From Chryseobacterium aquifrigidense (GTDB taxonomy: Bacteria > Bacteroidota > Bacteroidia > Flavobacteriales > Weeksellaceae), in the NCBI RefSeq assembly GCF_006716485.1, contig NZ_VFPD01000002.1, positions 488,496-552,495 of the forward strand: DNA of 64,000 nucleotides. The letters run 5' to 3'. Shown here in pieces: positions 1-8,029 of the stretch. How positions within the stretch are numbered: the stretch's first letter is position 1; every line of letters begins with the position of its first letter. Both the position numbers and the translations under genes were made by a program. The notes beneath the pieces were generated by a model. That model was not told the origin of the DNA, searched no databases, and saw only the letters and a list, made by a program, of their open reading frames with translations.

Positions 1-1055
1 CAACATTGGGAAGCTACACGGTTACAACCAATACGGTTGACGGTATTTCTTTCAGCGGATCAGGAACTTTTACTTCTACAGGAAATCAGAATATTACATT
101 AAGCGGAACAGGTACTCCAACCTCTACATCGGTGAAAATAATTACAATTACTTCCGACAGCCAGGGAGGTGTATCTACAACATGTTCTGTAAATGTAGTG
201 GTTGTTATTCCTAAGAAAACGGTTCTCCATATCGGACTGGAGACAGCTTATGGTTATAGCGCCTATACCGGCCCGTCAAGAAGTCTGATGGATTCTCCGA
301 CAAATTTCGGTACCACTGCTTCCAGTATTGTTAAATATGAAGGTTTTACCCATACTTCTTTAGGAAATTCACCTTCATCAACAGCCCTTCAGACAGCTCT
401 GAATAATAAGCCGGATATTGTTGTGATTGGTTACAACTATACACCTAATGCTACAGATGCCGGTTATATTGCTTCTTATCTTAATAAAAAAGGAGTTGTC
501 ATTGCGATGACTGATGATACAGGGACTGCACAGAATTTATTCAGAGGAATATTTTCTGATCCTACCATTTCAGCTTCTTATGGAGGTGGTGCAGGTTCTG
601 TGTATGCTCTTACCAATACTGATGATCCTATCCTTAACGGGCCTTTTGGAGATATAAGAGGAAAAAACTGGGGTGAAGATGCTTCTACAACCGTAAACAT
701 GTCAGGATTGACAAGTGGGTTTGTTCCTTACAGCTACGCGCAGCCTATCAACAGTACAACTACGAGAACGGGAATTTCAGGGTTAAGAAATACCAGCTTA
801 AACTTTATCTGGTTTGGTGACGGTGGCTTTTTAAGTAATGAAAATGCCAATGGGAATCAGTATTCCAGTAATACTATTGAGCCTTTTGTAGCGCCCAGCA
901 CAGGAGGATATTTCCCGGTTCAGAAATCAGCTTACGGATATGCAGGAAACGGATATACAACAGGAGGAATGCAGGTTCAGAATTCAATCCTTTTTGCCAA
1001 TATGATTGCCTGGGCAATAAAGCAGGCAGAATTTAACGGAATAAACACACAATGA
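1..1055 (+). CDS. secreted surface protein, C-terminal part (5' end outside window)
   Basis: The frame is open from the first bases of the window, so this is the 3' part of a longer gene. The TTG at 6 is not a credible start. The first ~65 residues are Thr/Ser/Gly-rich and look like the end of an Ig- or bacterial-adhesin-type beta repeat. The last ~280 residues form a distinct domain starting near VLHIGLETAYGY. Its PDIVVIGYN, GVVIAMTDD and ILNGPFGDIRGKNWG segments resemble a class I glutamine-amidotransferase-like (ThuA/DUF4350-like) alpha/beta fold as seen in other Bacteroidota surface proteins. That domain call is inference. No T9SS sorting domain is visible at the C-terminus (ends NGINTQ). 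A strong terminator follows. Function unknown. Confidence 0.7.
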   Translation, partial: TLGSYTVTTNTVDGISFSGSGTFTSTGNQNITLSGTGTPTSTSVKIITITSDSQGGVSTTCSVNVVVVIPKKTVLHIGLETAYGYSAYTGPSRSLMDSPTNFGTTASSIVKYEGFTHTSLGNSPSSTALQTALNNKPDIVVIGYNYTPNATDAGYIASYLNKKGVVIAMTDDTGTAQNLFRGIFSDPTISASYGGGAGSVYALTNTDDPILNGPFGDIRGKNWGEDASTTVNMSGLTSGFVPYSYAQPINSTTTRTGISGLRNTSLNFIWFGDGGFLSNENANGNQYSSNTIEPFVAPSTGGYFPVQKSAYGYAGNGYTTGGMQVQNSILFANMIAWAIKQAEFNGINTQ

Positions 1056-1075
1056 TAAAAGGTTTTTAAAGATGG

Positions 1076-1113
1076 CTCCGGCACGATTATTCGTGCCGGA
1101 GTTTTTTATTTTA
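1076..1113 (+). terminator. intrinsic terminator after the surface-protein gene
   Basis: A perfect 11-bp stem (1076-1086 with 1091-1101), TTAT loop and a T-rich tract from 1102. It ends transcription of the partial gene and overlaps the last codons of the convergent DUF1801 gene. Confidence 0.9.
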
Positions 1114-1453
1114 TATGTTTTTTAACCTCCTGTATCATGTTTAATATCAAATCCACAGGAATATCTTCTTCCATATCAATAAGAAGGATTTTAAACTTCT
1201 TTCGGTCATCCTGGATCAATTCGGGATAATCAAGTCTGTCACCGTGATAAAAACTCAGATAATGTTTTTGATATTTTTTGCTGTAATAAAAGTAGCACAG
1301 CATTTTCTTTTTGTATTTGATAAAAGGAAGTCCGAAACTGAATGTTTCTGTAATATTTTCCTGATCTGAAGCTAGGATAGTATCACGCAAAAATAAAAGA
1401 GTACTTCTTTCAGGCTCTTCGATTCTGTAGAAATACTCTTGTATTGGGTTCAT
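1106..1453 (-). CDS. DUF1801 / YdhG-like small protein
   Basis: A 115-residue cytoplasmic protein without signal peptide or membrane segment. The layout matches the DUF1801 (YdhG/YjbR-like) family: an N-terminal helix with an RxxIL-type segment, a central T-F-S-F-G-L-P-F-I motif corresponding to the family's E-x-I-S-x-x-x-P-x-F, then KKKMLCYFYYSKK and a Y/H-rich strand. Biochemical function of the family is not settled. It starts 18 bp after the stop of the MsbA-like exporter on the same strand, so the two are probably co-transcribed, but nothing in the sequence shows a functional link. Its stop codon lies inside the T-tract of the convergent terminator. Confidence 0.7.
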   Translation of the reverse strand: MNPIQEYFYRIEEPERSTLLFLRDTILASDQENITETFSFGLPFIKYKKKMLCYFYYSKKYQKHYLSFYHGDRLDYPELIQDDRKKFKILLIDMEEDIPVDLILNMIQEVKKHIK

Positions 1454-1471
1454 TTTAATTAAGTTAAAAGA

Positions 1472-3310
1472 TTAGTCGAAGTTTTGAAGTTCAACAAGTT
1501 TATGATACATTCCTCTTTTTGCAATCAGGTCGTGGTGGGTTCCCTGTTCCACGATATCACCTTTTTCCATTACCACAATCCAGTCTGCTTTCTGAATGGT
1601 TGAAAGACGGTGGGCAATCACTAACGAAGTTCTGTTTTCCATCATTTTCTCCAGTGCATCCTGTACAAATCTTTCGGATTCTGTATCCAGTGCAGAAGTT
1701 GCCTCATCCAGAATCATGATTGGTGGGTTTTTCAATACCGCTCTGGCAATAGAAACCCTTTGTTTCTGACCTCCGGAAAGTTTACCTCCATCATCTCCGA
1801 TATTGGAATCATATCCTTCAGGAAGTGAAGTGATAAATGTATCAGCATTGGCAATTTTAGCTGCAGCAATTACTTCTTCTCTGGTAGCATCAGGTTTACC
1901 CATCAGAATATTATTGTAAACAGAATCATTGAATAATACAGATTCCTGGGTTACCATTCCCAATAGCTTACGGTATTCCTGTAATTTTAAATGCTTGATA
2001 TCGGTTCCGTCAATCAGGATTTCTCCTTCCGAAACATCATAGAATCTTGCCAGAAGGTTAGCAATAGTTGTTTTACCACTTCCACTTTGGCCAACAAGGG
2101 CAACCGTTTTCCCCTTAGGGATGGAAAGTGAGAAGTTTTTAAGAATGGTATGGTCTTTATCATAGTAGAAACCAATATTATTAAATTCGATTGAATGATT
2201 TAATGTTGAGATGGAAACAGGGTTTGGTACTTCATCAATTTTCACATCAGCATCCAGAATAGCCAGAACTCTTTCAAGAGAAGCTTCTCCCTTCTGAACA
2301 TTTGAAATAGACTGTGATAAACTTTTTACAGGAGGCAAAATCTGGAAGAAAATACCCAGGAAAACCAGGAAATCCGCAGGTGAGATACTTTGCTCTACAA
2401 TAATTTGTTTTCCACCATACCAGGCAATAATTAAGAATGTAACCGAACCTAAAAATTCGCTCATCGGAGAAGCCAATTCCTTTTTTCTTCCTAAGCTTAT
2501 GGAGCTGTTGATCCACTTCTGCATAGACTGCATAAAGCGGTTGTCCATTATTTTTTCTGCACTGAAAATCTTAATCACCTTTGTAGATTTCAATGTCTCA
2601 TCTACGATTGAAAAAATATTCCCCATCTCATTTTGAGCCTGGTGAGAATCTTTTTTGAGACTTTTTCCTATTAAAGCAATCATCGTTCCCATGACAGGCA
2701 ATACTAAAAGAGAGAAAAGAGTCATTTCTGTACTTAAAAAGAAAAGAGTTACCAATGTACTGATCAGCATGAAAGGTGCATTGATTAATTCTACCAAACT
2801 TCCCAGAATATTCCCTTCAACTTCACCCACATCATTGGACATACGGGACATCAGATCTCCCTTTCTGCTTTCTGTAAAAAAGGAAACAGGTAAAGCAAGA
2901 ATCTTTCTGTACATTGCTCCACGAAGGTCTTTAGTAACCCCTACACGGTAATTGATCAATAAAAATGAACCTAAATATCTGAAAAGGTTTCTCAGTAAAA
3001 ACATAAACGCTGTTACCACACAAAGCCACGCCAAAACGTTAAGTGCTCCATACTGGGTTACTAGACTCTGAACATAATAATTGGCATATTCTTTTGCATA
3101 AGAGAAAAAATCTAAAATTTCTCCCGAATACACAGGTGGATGGCTGTATTTTTTAGCCTCAATGGTTCCGAAAAGCATTCCCAAAACAGGTAGGATAGTC
3201 CCTAAGGAAGCAATCTGAAATACAGAATACATAAGATTGAAAAACAAACTTCCGTAGATGTATTTTTGGTGAGGTCTTGCGAACTTTAGTATTTTAATAT
3301 ATTGGTTCAT
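1472..3310 (-). CDS. ABC exporter, MsbA-like (fused permease and ATPase)
   Basis: A 612-residue half-transporter expected to work as a homodimer in the inner membrane, moving lipid or another hydrophobic substrate outward. The N-terminal ~340 residues contain about six membrane helices of the ABC exporter type. The ATPase domain has Walker A GQSGSGKTT (~406-414), signature LSGGQKQR (~510), Walker B IMILDEATSALD (~530) and the H-loop HRLST (~566), all intact. Length and architecture fit the MsbA/lipid A exporter group common in Bacteroidota, but substrate cannot be read from sequence. On the minus strand a TAATTTTG -7-like box (3338-3331) lies just upstream. The downstream DUF1801 gene follows after 18 bp. 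Confidence 0.88.
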   Translation of the reverse strand: MNQYIKILKFARPHQKYIYGSLFFNLMYSVFQIASLGTILPVLGMLFGTIEAKKYSHPPVYSGEILDFFSYAKEYANYYVQSLVTQYGALNVLAWLCVVTAFMFLLRNLFRYLGSFLLINYRVGVTKDLRGAMYRKILALPVSFFTESRKGDLMSRMSNDVGEVEGNILGSLVELINAPFMLISTLVTLFFLSTEMTLFSLLVLPVMGTMIALIGKSLKKDSHQAQNEMGNIFSIVDETLKSTKVIKIFSAEKIMDNRFMQSMQKWINSSISLGRKKELASPMSEFLGSVTFLIIAWYGGKQIIVEQSISPADFLVFLGIFFQILPPVKSLSQSISNVQKGEASLERVLAILDADVKIDEVPNPVSISTLNHSIEFNNIGFYYDKDHTILKNFSLSIPKGKTVALVGQSGSGKTTIANLLARFYDVSEGEILIDGTDIKHLKLQEYRKLLGMVTQESVLFNDSVYNNILMGKPDATREEVIAAAKIANADTFITSLPEGYDSNIGDDGGKLSGGQKQRVSIARAVLKNPPIMILDEATSALDTESERFVQDALEKMMENRTSLVIAHRLSTIQKADWIVVMEKGDIVEQGTHHDLIAKRGMYHKLVELQNFD

Positions 3311-3503
3311 TCAATGAAAAAATTGGATAGCAAAATTACGTAAAATTAAAAGATAAGACGTTCTTAATCCTATTTTACTTTACCTGATAAGTTTCAAAAA
3401 ATATATTTTTGTTACAGCTCAGGGCTATTCAGCTATATTTTTTAAATATATAAAACCGAATAGGGCTTAAGAACAGGGGATAAGAAAGTAGTATTGGTTA
3501 ATA

Positions 3504-3530
3504 AAAAAACTGCTGAAACAGCAGTTTTTT
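3504..3530 (-). terminator. intrinsic terminator of the M28 peptidase gene
   Basis: CTGCTG/CAGCAG stem (3510-3515 with 3519-3524) flanked by A-run and T-run on the two sides, so it could work in both directions. It lies 20 bp beyond the stop of the minus-strand peptidase gene. Nothing else gene-like is visible in 3311-3543. Confidence 0.85.
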
Positions 3531-3543
3531 ATAATGATTTCAC

Positions 3544-4464
3544 TTAAAATTTCACCTGATCATTGTACTTCGGGGCAAAATTTTTAGGACTCAGTTTATC
3601 CAGTGTTTTACCAAAATTATTGATGATCTGGGTCATGTTATCAAAATCTACAATAGTAACATCATCATTTTCATGGTGATAATGAGACGCTTTCGTCATA
3701 TCCACAGTAGAAAATGAATGGGCAATGATTTTCTTTTTGACAAAACTTACATTGTCTGAACGGTAAAACAGCTGCTGTTTCGCATATGGATCTGCATTTA
3801 TTTTTAAACCGTTTACTGCATTTTGATTGAATAATTCATCAAGATCTGAGAATCCGTCTCCTGTCATATATAATGAATTTTTCCCCCATTGAGATTCTGT
3901 AGCTACCATTTCAAAATTGAAAAGAGCGGTCATCTTATTATAAATGTGATCCAGATTTTTATCGGTGGAAATCGCTCTTGAACCCAGCATTCCTTTTTCC
4001 TCTCCATTGAATGCCATGAACACCATAGAGAATTCCGGTTTTTTGTTTTTAAAATAATCAGCGATACCTACCAGAGTAGTGATTCCGCTGGCATCATCAT
4101 CTGCTCCGTTATAAATATTATCTCCGCTTTTATCACTGGTTCCGATATGATCAAAATGACCTGAAAAACCCAGATACTGATCTGACTTTCCTTTTTTGAT
4201 TCCACAAACATTGTATACGGTCTTTCCGTTATAATCAAAAGGCACCAGATAAGATTTTCCGGTACAATATTCCAGATTATTTTCTTTGAAAAGTTTAGCA
4301 ATATAATGGGCTGCATTTTCATTTTCCTGAGTTCCGATTTCGCGGCCTTTCATTTCATCTGAAGCGAGAGTGGAAAGAACTGTTTTTACTCTTTCTTTGG
4401 AAATCTCCTGCCCGAAGGTCAATATAGAGAATAGTGATAAAGTAAGATACGTTAGCTTTTTCAT
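3544..4464 (-). CDS. secreted M28 family metallopeptidase
   Basis: A 306-residue protein with an N-terminal signal peptide (residues 1-18, cleaved near FGQ-E). It belongs to the M28 aminopeptidase family, zinc enzymes that remove N-terminal residues from peptides. Metal and catalytic motifs are visible: SGHFDHIGT (His103, Asp105), NGADDDASG (Asp122), NGEEKG (catalytic/metal Glu pair ~155-156) and a late HHENDD motif providing the last His. A PA (protease-associated) domain is absent, so this is a short, single-domain member. It is a single-gene unit with its own terminator. Likely periplasmic or outer-membrane associated. Exact substrate preference is unknown. Confidence 0.88.
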   Translation of the reverse strand: MKKLTYLTLSLFSILTFGQEISKERVKTVLSTLASDEMKGREIGTQENENAAHYIAKLFKENNLEYCTGKSYLVPFDYNGKTVYNVCGIKKGKSDQYLGFSGHFDHIGTSDKSGDNIYNGADDDASGITTLVGIADYFKNKKPEFSMVFMAFNGEEKGMLGSRAISTDKNLDHIYNKMTALFNFEMVATESQWGKNSLYMTGDGFSDLDELFNQNAVNGLKINADPYAKQQLFYRSDNVSFVKKKIIAHSFSTVDMTKASHYHHENDDVTIVDFDNMTQIINNFGKTLDKLSPKNFAPKYNDQVKF

Positions 4465-4554
4465 TGTCTTTTATTAAAATTATATGATCTGTCGTGGTTT
4501 TAATCAAAAAGTTGCAATGAATTTACATAATTTAAATCAGGAATGGATATCAAA

Positions 4555-4583
4555 TAAAAAAACAGCTCCTAAAAGAAGCTGTT
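4555..4583 (-). terminator. intrinsic terminator of the DUF4293 gene
   Basis: AACAGCT/AGCTGTT stem (4561-4567 with 4577-4583) followed on the minus strand by a run of T (4560-4555). It lies 25 bp past the stop of the DUF4293 gene. Confidence 0.8.
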
Positions 4584-4607
4584 CTCACTCAAAAAATCGT
4601 TGTAAGG

Positions 4608-4997
4608 CTATCGAAGTCTGTCTACAGATTTTACGAGCCTCTCATCTTTACGGATGTAAATGTTTGCTATAAGCAGACAGATTACCGCAATTAATGGGAA
4701 AATCGGCTCAATACCCTTCTCAGGAATCTGAATTCCTCCGGATAAGTTTAGTAACCAGTACGCCAATACACCAATCAACAAAACGTTTATAATGATGCTG
4801 ATGGTATTCAGCAAAATTTGTCTTTTTCTGTTTTTGAAACTAAAAATACTTAATGCTCCAATAATAACAAGTACTATACAGCTTATATTAAGTAAGGGAA
4901 TACTGTCTGAAATGACAACATCCTGTCCTGTTATAAAAAGGAAAACAGCAGCTAAAACTGCTAATAAAGTCCATATTGTTTGTATTCTCTGTAGCAT
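4608..4997 (-). CDS. DUF4293 integral membrane protein
   Basis: A 129-residue protein with four hydrophobic segments (about residues 8-25, 33-50, 60-82, 100-115) and a basic tail (RKDERLVKSVDRLR). The N-terminus MLQRIQTIWTLLA is typical of DUF4293, a Bacteroidota membrane protein family that is usually found next to rho. That arrangement holds here: it is divergent from rho and shares the intergenic control region 4998-5140. Function is unknown. The conserved neighbourhood suggests shared regulation rather than a proven physical partnership. Confidence 0.85.
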   Translation of the reverse strand: MLQRIQTIWTLLAVLAAVFLFITGQDVVISDSIPLLNISCIVLVIIGALSIFSFKNRKRQILLNTISIIINVLLIGVLAYWLLNLSGGIQIPEKGIEPIFPLIAVICLLIANIYIRKDERLVKSVDRLR

Positions 4998-5031
4998 TGA
5001 ATATTAAATTCTTGGCAAAAATAACATAAAT

Positions 5032-5062
5032 TTTGCACAATTCAAAAATAAGTGTAGATTTG
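5032..5062 (+). promoter_or_regulatory. Bacteroidota sigma-70-type promoter of rho
   Basis: TTTG at 5032-5035, a 19-bp spacer and TAGATTTG at 5055-5062. This matches the Bacteroidota consensus TTTG-N19-TAnnTTTG exactly. Transcription is expected to begin about 5066-5070, only a few bases before the candidate leader peptide. Confidence 0.85.
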
Positions 5063-5071
5063 CATTATACA

Positions 5072-5122
5072 ATGTACTTGAAAACCAAAGTCGCCGGACT
5101 TACTTTTCTTACTCACAATTAA
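5072..5122 (+). CDS. candidate rho leader peptide (16 codons)
   Basis: A short ORF, ATG at 5072 to TAA at 5122, encoding MYLKTKVAGLTFLTHN. It sits immediately downstream of the inferred rho transcription start and ends 18 bases before the rho ATG. An AAGTC-GCCG-GACTT hairpin (5088-5101) lies within it. The E. coli rho gene is also preceded by a leader peptide (rhoL), with no sequence similarity implied. Position and leaderless-style context are seen in the sequence. Translation and a regulatory role are inference. Confidence 0.4.
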   Translation: MYLKTKVAGLTFLTHN

Positions 5123-5140
5123 TTACATTTTTACATAAAT

Positions 5141-6970
5141 ATGTTTAACATAGAAACGTTAAGGTCAAAATCCGTAACGGAACTGACTAAAATCTTGAAA
5201 GATTTGGGCGTTAAAGTTGCAAGAACCAGCAATGAAAATGACAAGATCTTTGCTATTCTTGACTTTCAGGCTTCTAACCCTAAAGTTGCAAAAGATTATT
5301 TCAACGCCACCGAAACCACCAGTGTAAATACTGAAGAGGCTCCAGCAGAAAAACCTGCCAAAGCCCCGGCAAAAAAAGCTGCCCCGAAAAAACCGGCAGC
5401 CAAGCCAAAAACAATCGCTAAAGCTCCGGTAGAACCTAAAACTGAAGATATAGTAGAAGAAAAGATACCTGTCTCTGAAGAAATAAAGCCGGAAGCACCA
5501 AAAGCTGAAACCAACGTAGCAACAGTAACAGAAGAATCAGCCGCCGCCGCTCAGGCCAAAAAGAAGAGAAAAAGAGTTTCTACCAATGCAGGGAATGCAG
5601 AAGTATCTCAGGAAAGAACTGAAACTCCAAAAAACACAGAATCCCAGGAGCCTGCTCAGGCTGAAGAAAAGCCTAACAATCCTCAACAACCACAGGCTAA
5701 CAGACCTCAAAAAGGACACAACAATCCACAGAACAGTGGAAACCAACATAAAAATCAAAACCAACAACATCAGCAGCATCAAAACCAGAATCAGAATCAA
5801 AACAGACATTCTGAAAAGGCAGAGGAGCAGAACGACCATAAAAAAGAATTCAATTTCGATGGTTTGGTAAGTATTGAAGGTGTTTTGGAAATTTTACCTG
5901 ATAACTACGGATTTTTACGTTCTTCAGATTTCAGCTATATCTCTTCTCCTGATGATGTGTATGTTTCTACCGCTCAGATCAGAAATTTCGGTTTAAAAAC
6001 CGGAGATACAGTAAAAGGGATTGTAAGACTTCCGAAAGAAGGTGAAAAGTATTTCTCATTATTAAGACCTACAGAAGTTAACGGACGTGATCTTGCATTT
6101 ATCAAAGACCGTGTTGCTTTCGAATACCTTACTCCACTTTTCCCTGAAGAGAAATTCAACCTTGCAGGAAGCGGTTCTACAGTGTCCACAAGAATTGTAG
6201 ATTTATTCGCTCCTATCGGGAAAGGACAGAGAGCTATGATTGTTGCGCAGCCTAAGACAGGTAAGACGATGTTGCTTAAAGATATCGCCAATTCTATTGC
6301 AGCCAATCACCCGGAAGTTTATATGATGGTTCTTCTGATTGATGAACGTCCGGAGGAAGTTACTGACATGGAAAGAAGCGTAAATGCAGAAGTAATTGCT
6401 TCTACATTTGATGAAGCTGCTGAAAAACACGTAAAAGTTGCTAATCTTGTTCTTGCAAAAGCACAAAGAATGGTAGAATGCGGACATGATGTAGTCATCT
6501 TACTGGATTCTATCACCAGATTGGCAAGAGCATATAACACGGTAACTCCGGCATCAGGAAAAGTTCTTTCCGGTGGGGTAGATGCCAATGCTCTTCACAA
6601 ACCGAAAAGATTCTTCGGAGCAGCAAGAAAAATTGAAGGAGGAGGATCTCTGACAATCATTGCAACCGCATTAATTGATACAGGATCTAAGATGGACGAA
6701 GTAATCTTTGAAGAATTCAAAGGTACAGGTAACATGGAACTTCAGTTAGACAGAAAAATTGCCAACAGAAGAATTTATCCTGCTATTGACCTTGTAGCAT
6801 CAAGTACCCGTAGAGATGATCTTCTTCTTGATGAAGTAACTTCACAGAGAATGTGGATTCTTAGAAAATATCTTTCTGAGATGAACCCTGTAGAAGCGAT
6901 GGAATTTGTAGATAAAAACATCAAAGGAACCCTAAACAATGAAGAGTTCCTGATGTCGATGAATAAATAA
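5141..6970 (+). CDS. rho: transcription termination factor Rho, with long low-complexity insertion
   Basis: A 609-residue hexameric RNA-dependent ATPase that releases RNA polymerase from untranslated transcripts. Visible in order: Rho N-terminal helical domain (1-48); a disordered insertion (~49-238), first Ala/Pro/Lys/Glu-rich then Asn/Gln/His-rich; a cold-shock-like RNA-binding domain starting near EGVLEILPDNYGFLRS (~247); the RecA-type core with Walker A QPKTGKT (~370-376), Walker B VVILLD (Asp ~456), Q-loop around SGGVDANALHKPKRFFGAARK and the R-loop/GTGNMEL region. E. coli Rho is ~419 residues, so the extra length is the insertion, a trait known in Bacteroidota Rho proteins. All catalytic motifs are intact. 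Preceded by a perfect promoter and a possible leader peptide. Confidence 0.97.
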   Translation: MFNIETLRSKSVTELTKILKDLGVKVARTSNENDKIFAILDFQASNPKVAKDYFNATETTSVNTEEAPAEKPAKAPAKKAAPKKPAAKPKTIAKAPVEPKTEDIVEEKIPVSEEIKPEAPKAETNVATVTEESAAAAQAKKKRKRVSTNAGNAEVSQERTETPKNTESQEPAQAEEKPNNPQQPQANRPQKGHNNPQNSGNQHKNQNQQHQQHQNQNQNQNRHSEKAEEQNDHKKEFNFDGLVSIEGVLEILPDNYGFLRSSDFSYISSPDDVYVSTAQIRNFGLKTGDTVKGIVRLPKEGEKYFSLLRPTEVNGRDLAFIKDRVAFEYLTPLFPEEKFNLAGSGSTVSTRIVDLFAPIGKGQRAMIVAQPKTGKTMLLKDIANSIAANHPEVYMMVLLIDERPEEVTDMERSVNAEVIASTFDEAAEKHVKVANLVLAKAQRMVECGHDVVILLDSITRLARAYNTVTPASGKVLSGGVDANALHKPKRFFGAARKIEGGGSLTIIATALIDTGSKMDEVIFEEFKGTGNMELQLDRKIANRRIYPAIDLVASSTRRDDLLLDEVTSQRMWILRKYLSEMNPVEAMEFVDKNIKGTLNNEEFLMSMNK

Positions 6971-6990
6971 TAAGTTAAATTGTTAATAGG

Positions 6991-7057
6991 CCGGGCTTCT
7001 ATACTTTGAAATAAGGATGTAATAAATCCTCAAATTTATAGAAGCCTGGTTTTTTAT
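6991..7057 (+). terminator. probable long-loop intrinsic terminator of rho
   Basis: Arms 6991-7003 and 7037-7049 pair over 12 of 13 positions, and GTTTTTTATT follows the 3' arm. The ~33-base loop is long for a terminator. Most of the structure lies inside the 3' coding sequence of the convergent DapB-like gene. Confidence 0.55.
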
Positions 7058-7748
7058 TGATCAGATGTTCGGCAGCAAACAACGCTCCGTTACCAAAGGC
7101 ATCTCTTGAAATTGATTCATGAATGAGCCTTACTGTCTGAAACGGAAAACCGAAAATAACCTCATGTTTTCCTACAATTCCACCCGCTCGGATGGTATTT
7201 ATCTTTTCATCTTTTAACTCCAGAACATCTGCAATCCGGATGGCTGTTCCTGAAACTCCCTGTTTATCTTTAAAATGTTCTTCCACGATTTCAATATCTA
7301 CGAAAGGAGCAATCTTTTTTAAGAACTGAGCCGCATAAAGTAAATAATTAATACCTAAAGTAATATTAGGTGACCAGAACACAGTAGCTTTCTGAGCCAG
7401 TTTATTCAGGAAATGTACTTCCTTTTCTGAGTAATGAGAAATAGCTGATATGATCTTTACCTTCTTTTGTGCAGCAGATTCTCCGTAAGTATAAATCCCA
7501 TCCTGAGACGAAAAGTCGATAATAGCATCTACAGGATGTTCTTCAAGCAATTCGTCTACACTCTTTTTTTTCTCTGAATAAAAATGACCGGGATCATCAC
7601 TTTCTACTCCAAGAAAGTCTGCGGCATCTCTGGCAGACGATCTGCTCGATTTTCTGTACACCCATTGTAGAGAATGATCTTTGTTTTGAAGAATAACTGA
7701 GGCTACAGCTTTTCCTGCTTTTCCAAATCCAAAAAGTCCAATTTTCAT
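6999..7748 (-). CDS. DapB-like dihydrodipicolinate reductase family protein
   Basis: A 249-residue protein. The N-terminal Rossmann fold (MKIGLFGFGKAGKAVASV, residues 1-18) binds NAD(P)H. The middle and C-terminal parts follow 4-hydroxy-tetrahydrodipicolinate reductase (lysine/diaminopimelate pathway): VDAIIDFSS (~75-83), SPNITLGIN (~126-134) and the SGTA substrate motif. However, the usual active-site block H-H-R-H-K-x-D-A-P-S-G-T-A is altered to H-F-K-D-K-Q-G-V-S-G-T-A. The catalytic second His is Phe and one residue of the D-A-P segment is missing. The protein may therefore be a divergent DapB or a paralogue with another substrate. It stands alone, convergent with rho. The presence of a canonical dapB elsewhere in the genome cannot be judged here. 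Confidence 0.72.
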   Translation of the reverse strand: MKIGLFGFGKAGKAVASVILQNKDHSLQWVYRKSSRSSARDAADFLGVESDDPGHFYSEKKKSVDELLEEHPVDAIIDFSSQDGIYTYGESAAQKKVKIISAISHYSEKEVHFLNKLAQKATVFWSPNITLGINYLLYAAQFLKKIAPFVDIEIVEEHFKDKQGVSGTAIRIADVLELKDEKINTIRAGGIVGKHEVIFGFPFQTVRLIHESISRDAFGNGALFAAEHLINKKPGFYKFEDLLHPYFKV

Positions 7749-7973
7749 AATAAAAAGTATTTAAAGTTAAACATTCAGTTATTGAAGTGTTTTTATATAA
7801 ATATTTACTTCATATTGTGGAAGTTACGAAATTGAAAATAAACCATGCTTTGAATAGGATTGGGGAACATCAAAATGGAGGGGGTTTATAGATGAAATTA
7901 AAAATATTTAAAATTTAATTCATTCTAAATCAATATATCAATGTTAAAGATTTATTAAAGTAATCCACAATCC

Positions 7974-8004
7974 TTGATAATACCTTAAATATTGGCTAAT
8001 TTTG
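7974..8004 (+). promoter_or_regulatory. promoter of the superoxide dismutase gene
   Basis: TTG at 7974-7976, a 20-bp spacer and TAATTTTG at 7997-8004 fit the Bacteroidota promoter pattern. The start codon is 25 bp downstream. The rest of 7749-7973 is AT-rich with no recognisable gene. Confidence 0.7.
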
Positions 8005-8029
8005 AAATATAACATTAAAAATAAAGATT

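Noticed and set aside
5537..5839. Minus-strand hydrophobic ORF over the rho low-complexity region
   Set aside because: Low-complexity Leu/Val/Ile output is the antisense of Lys/Gln/Asn codons in rho.
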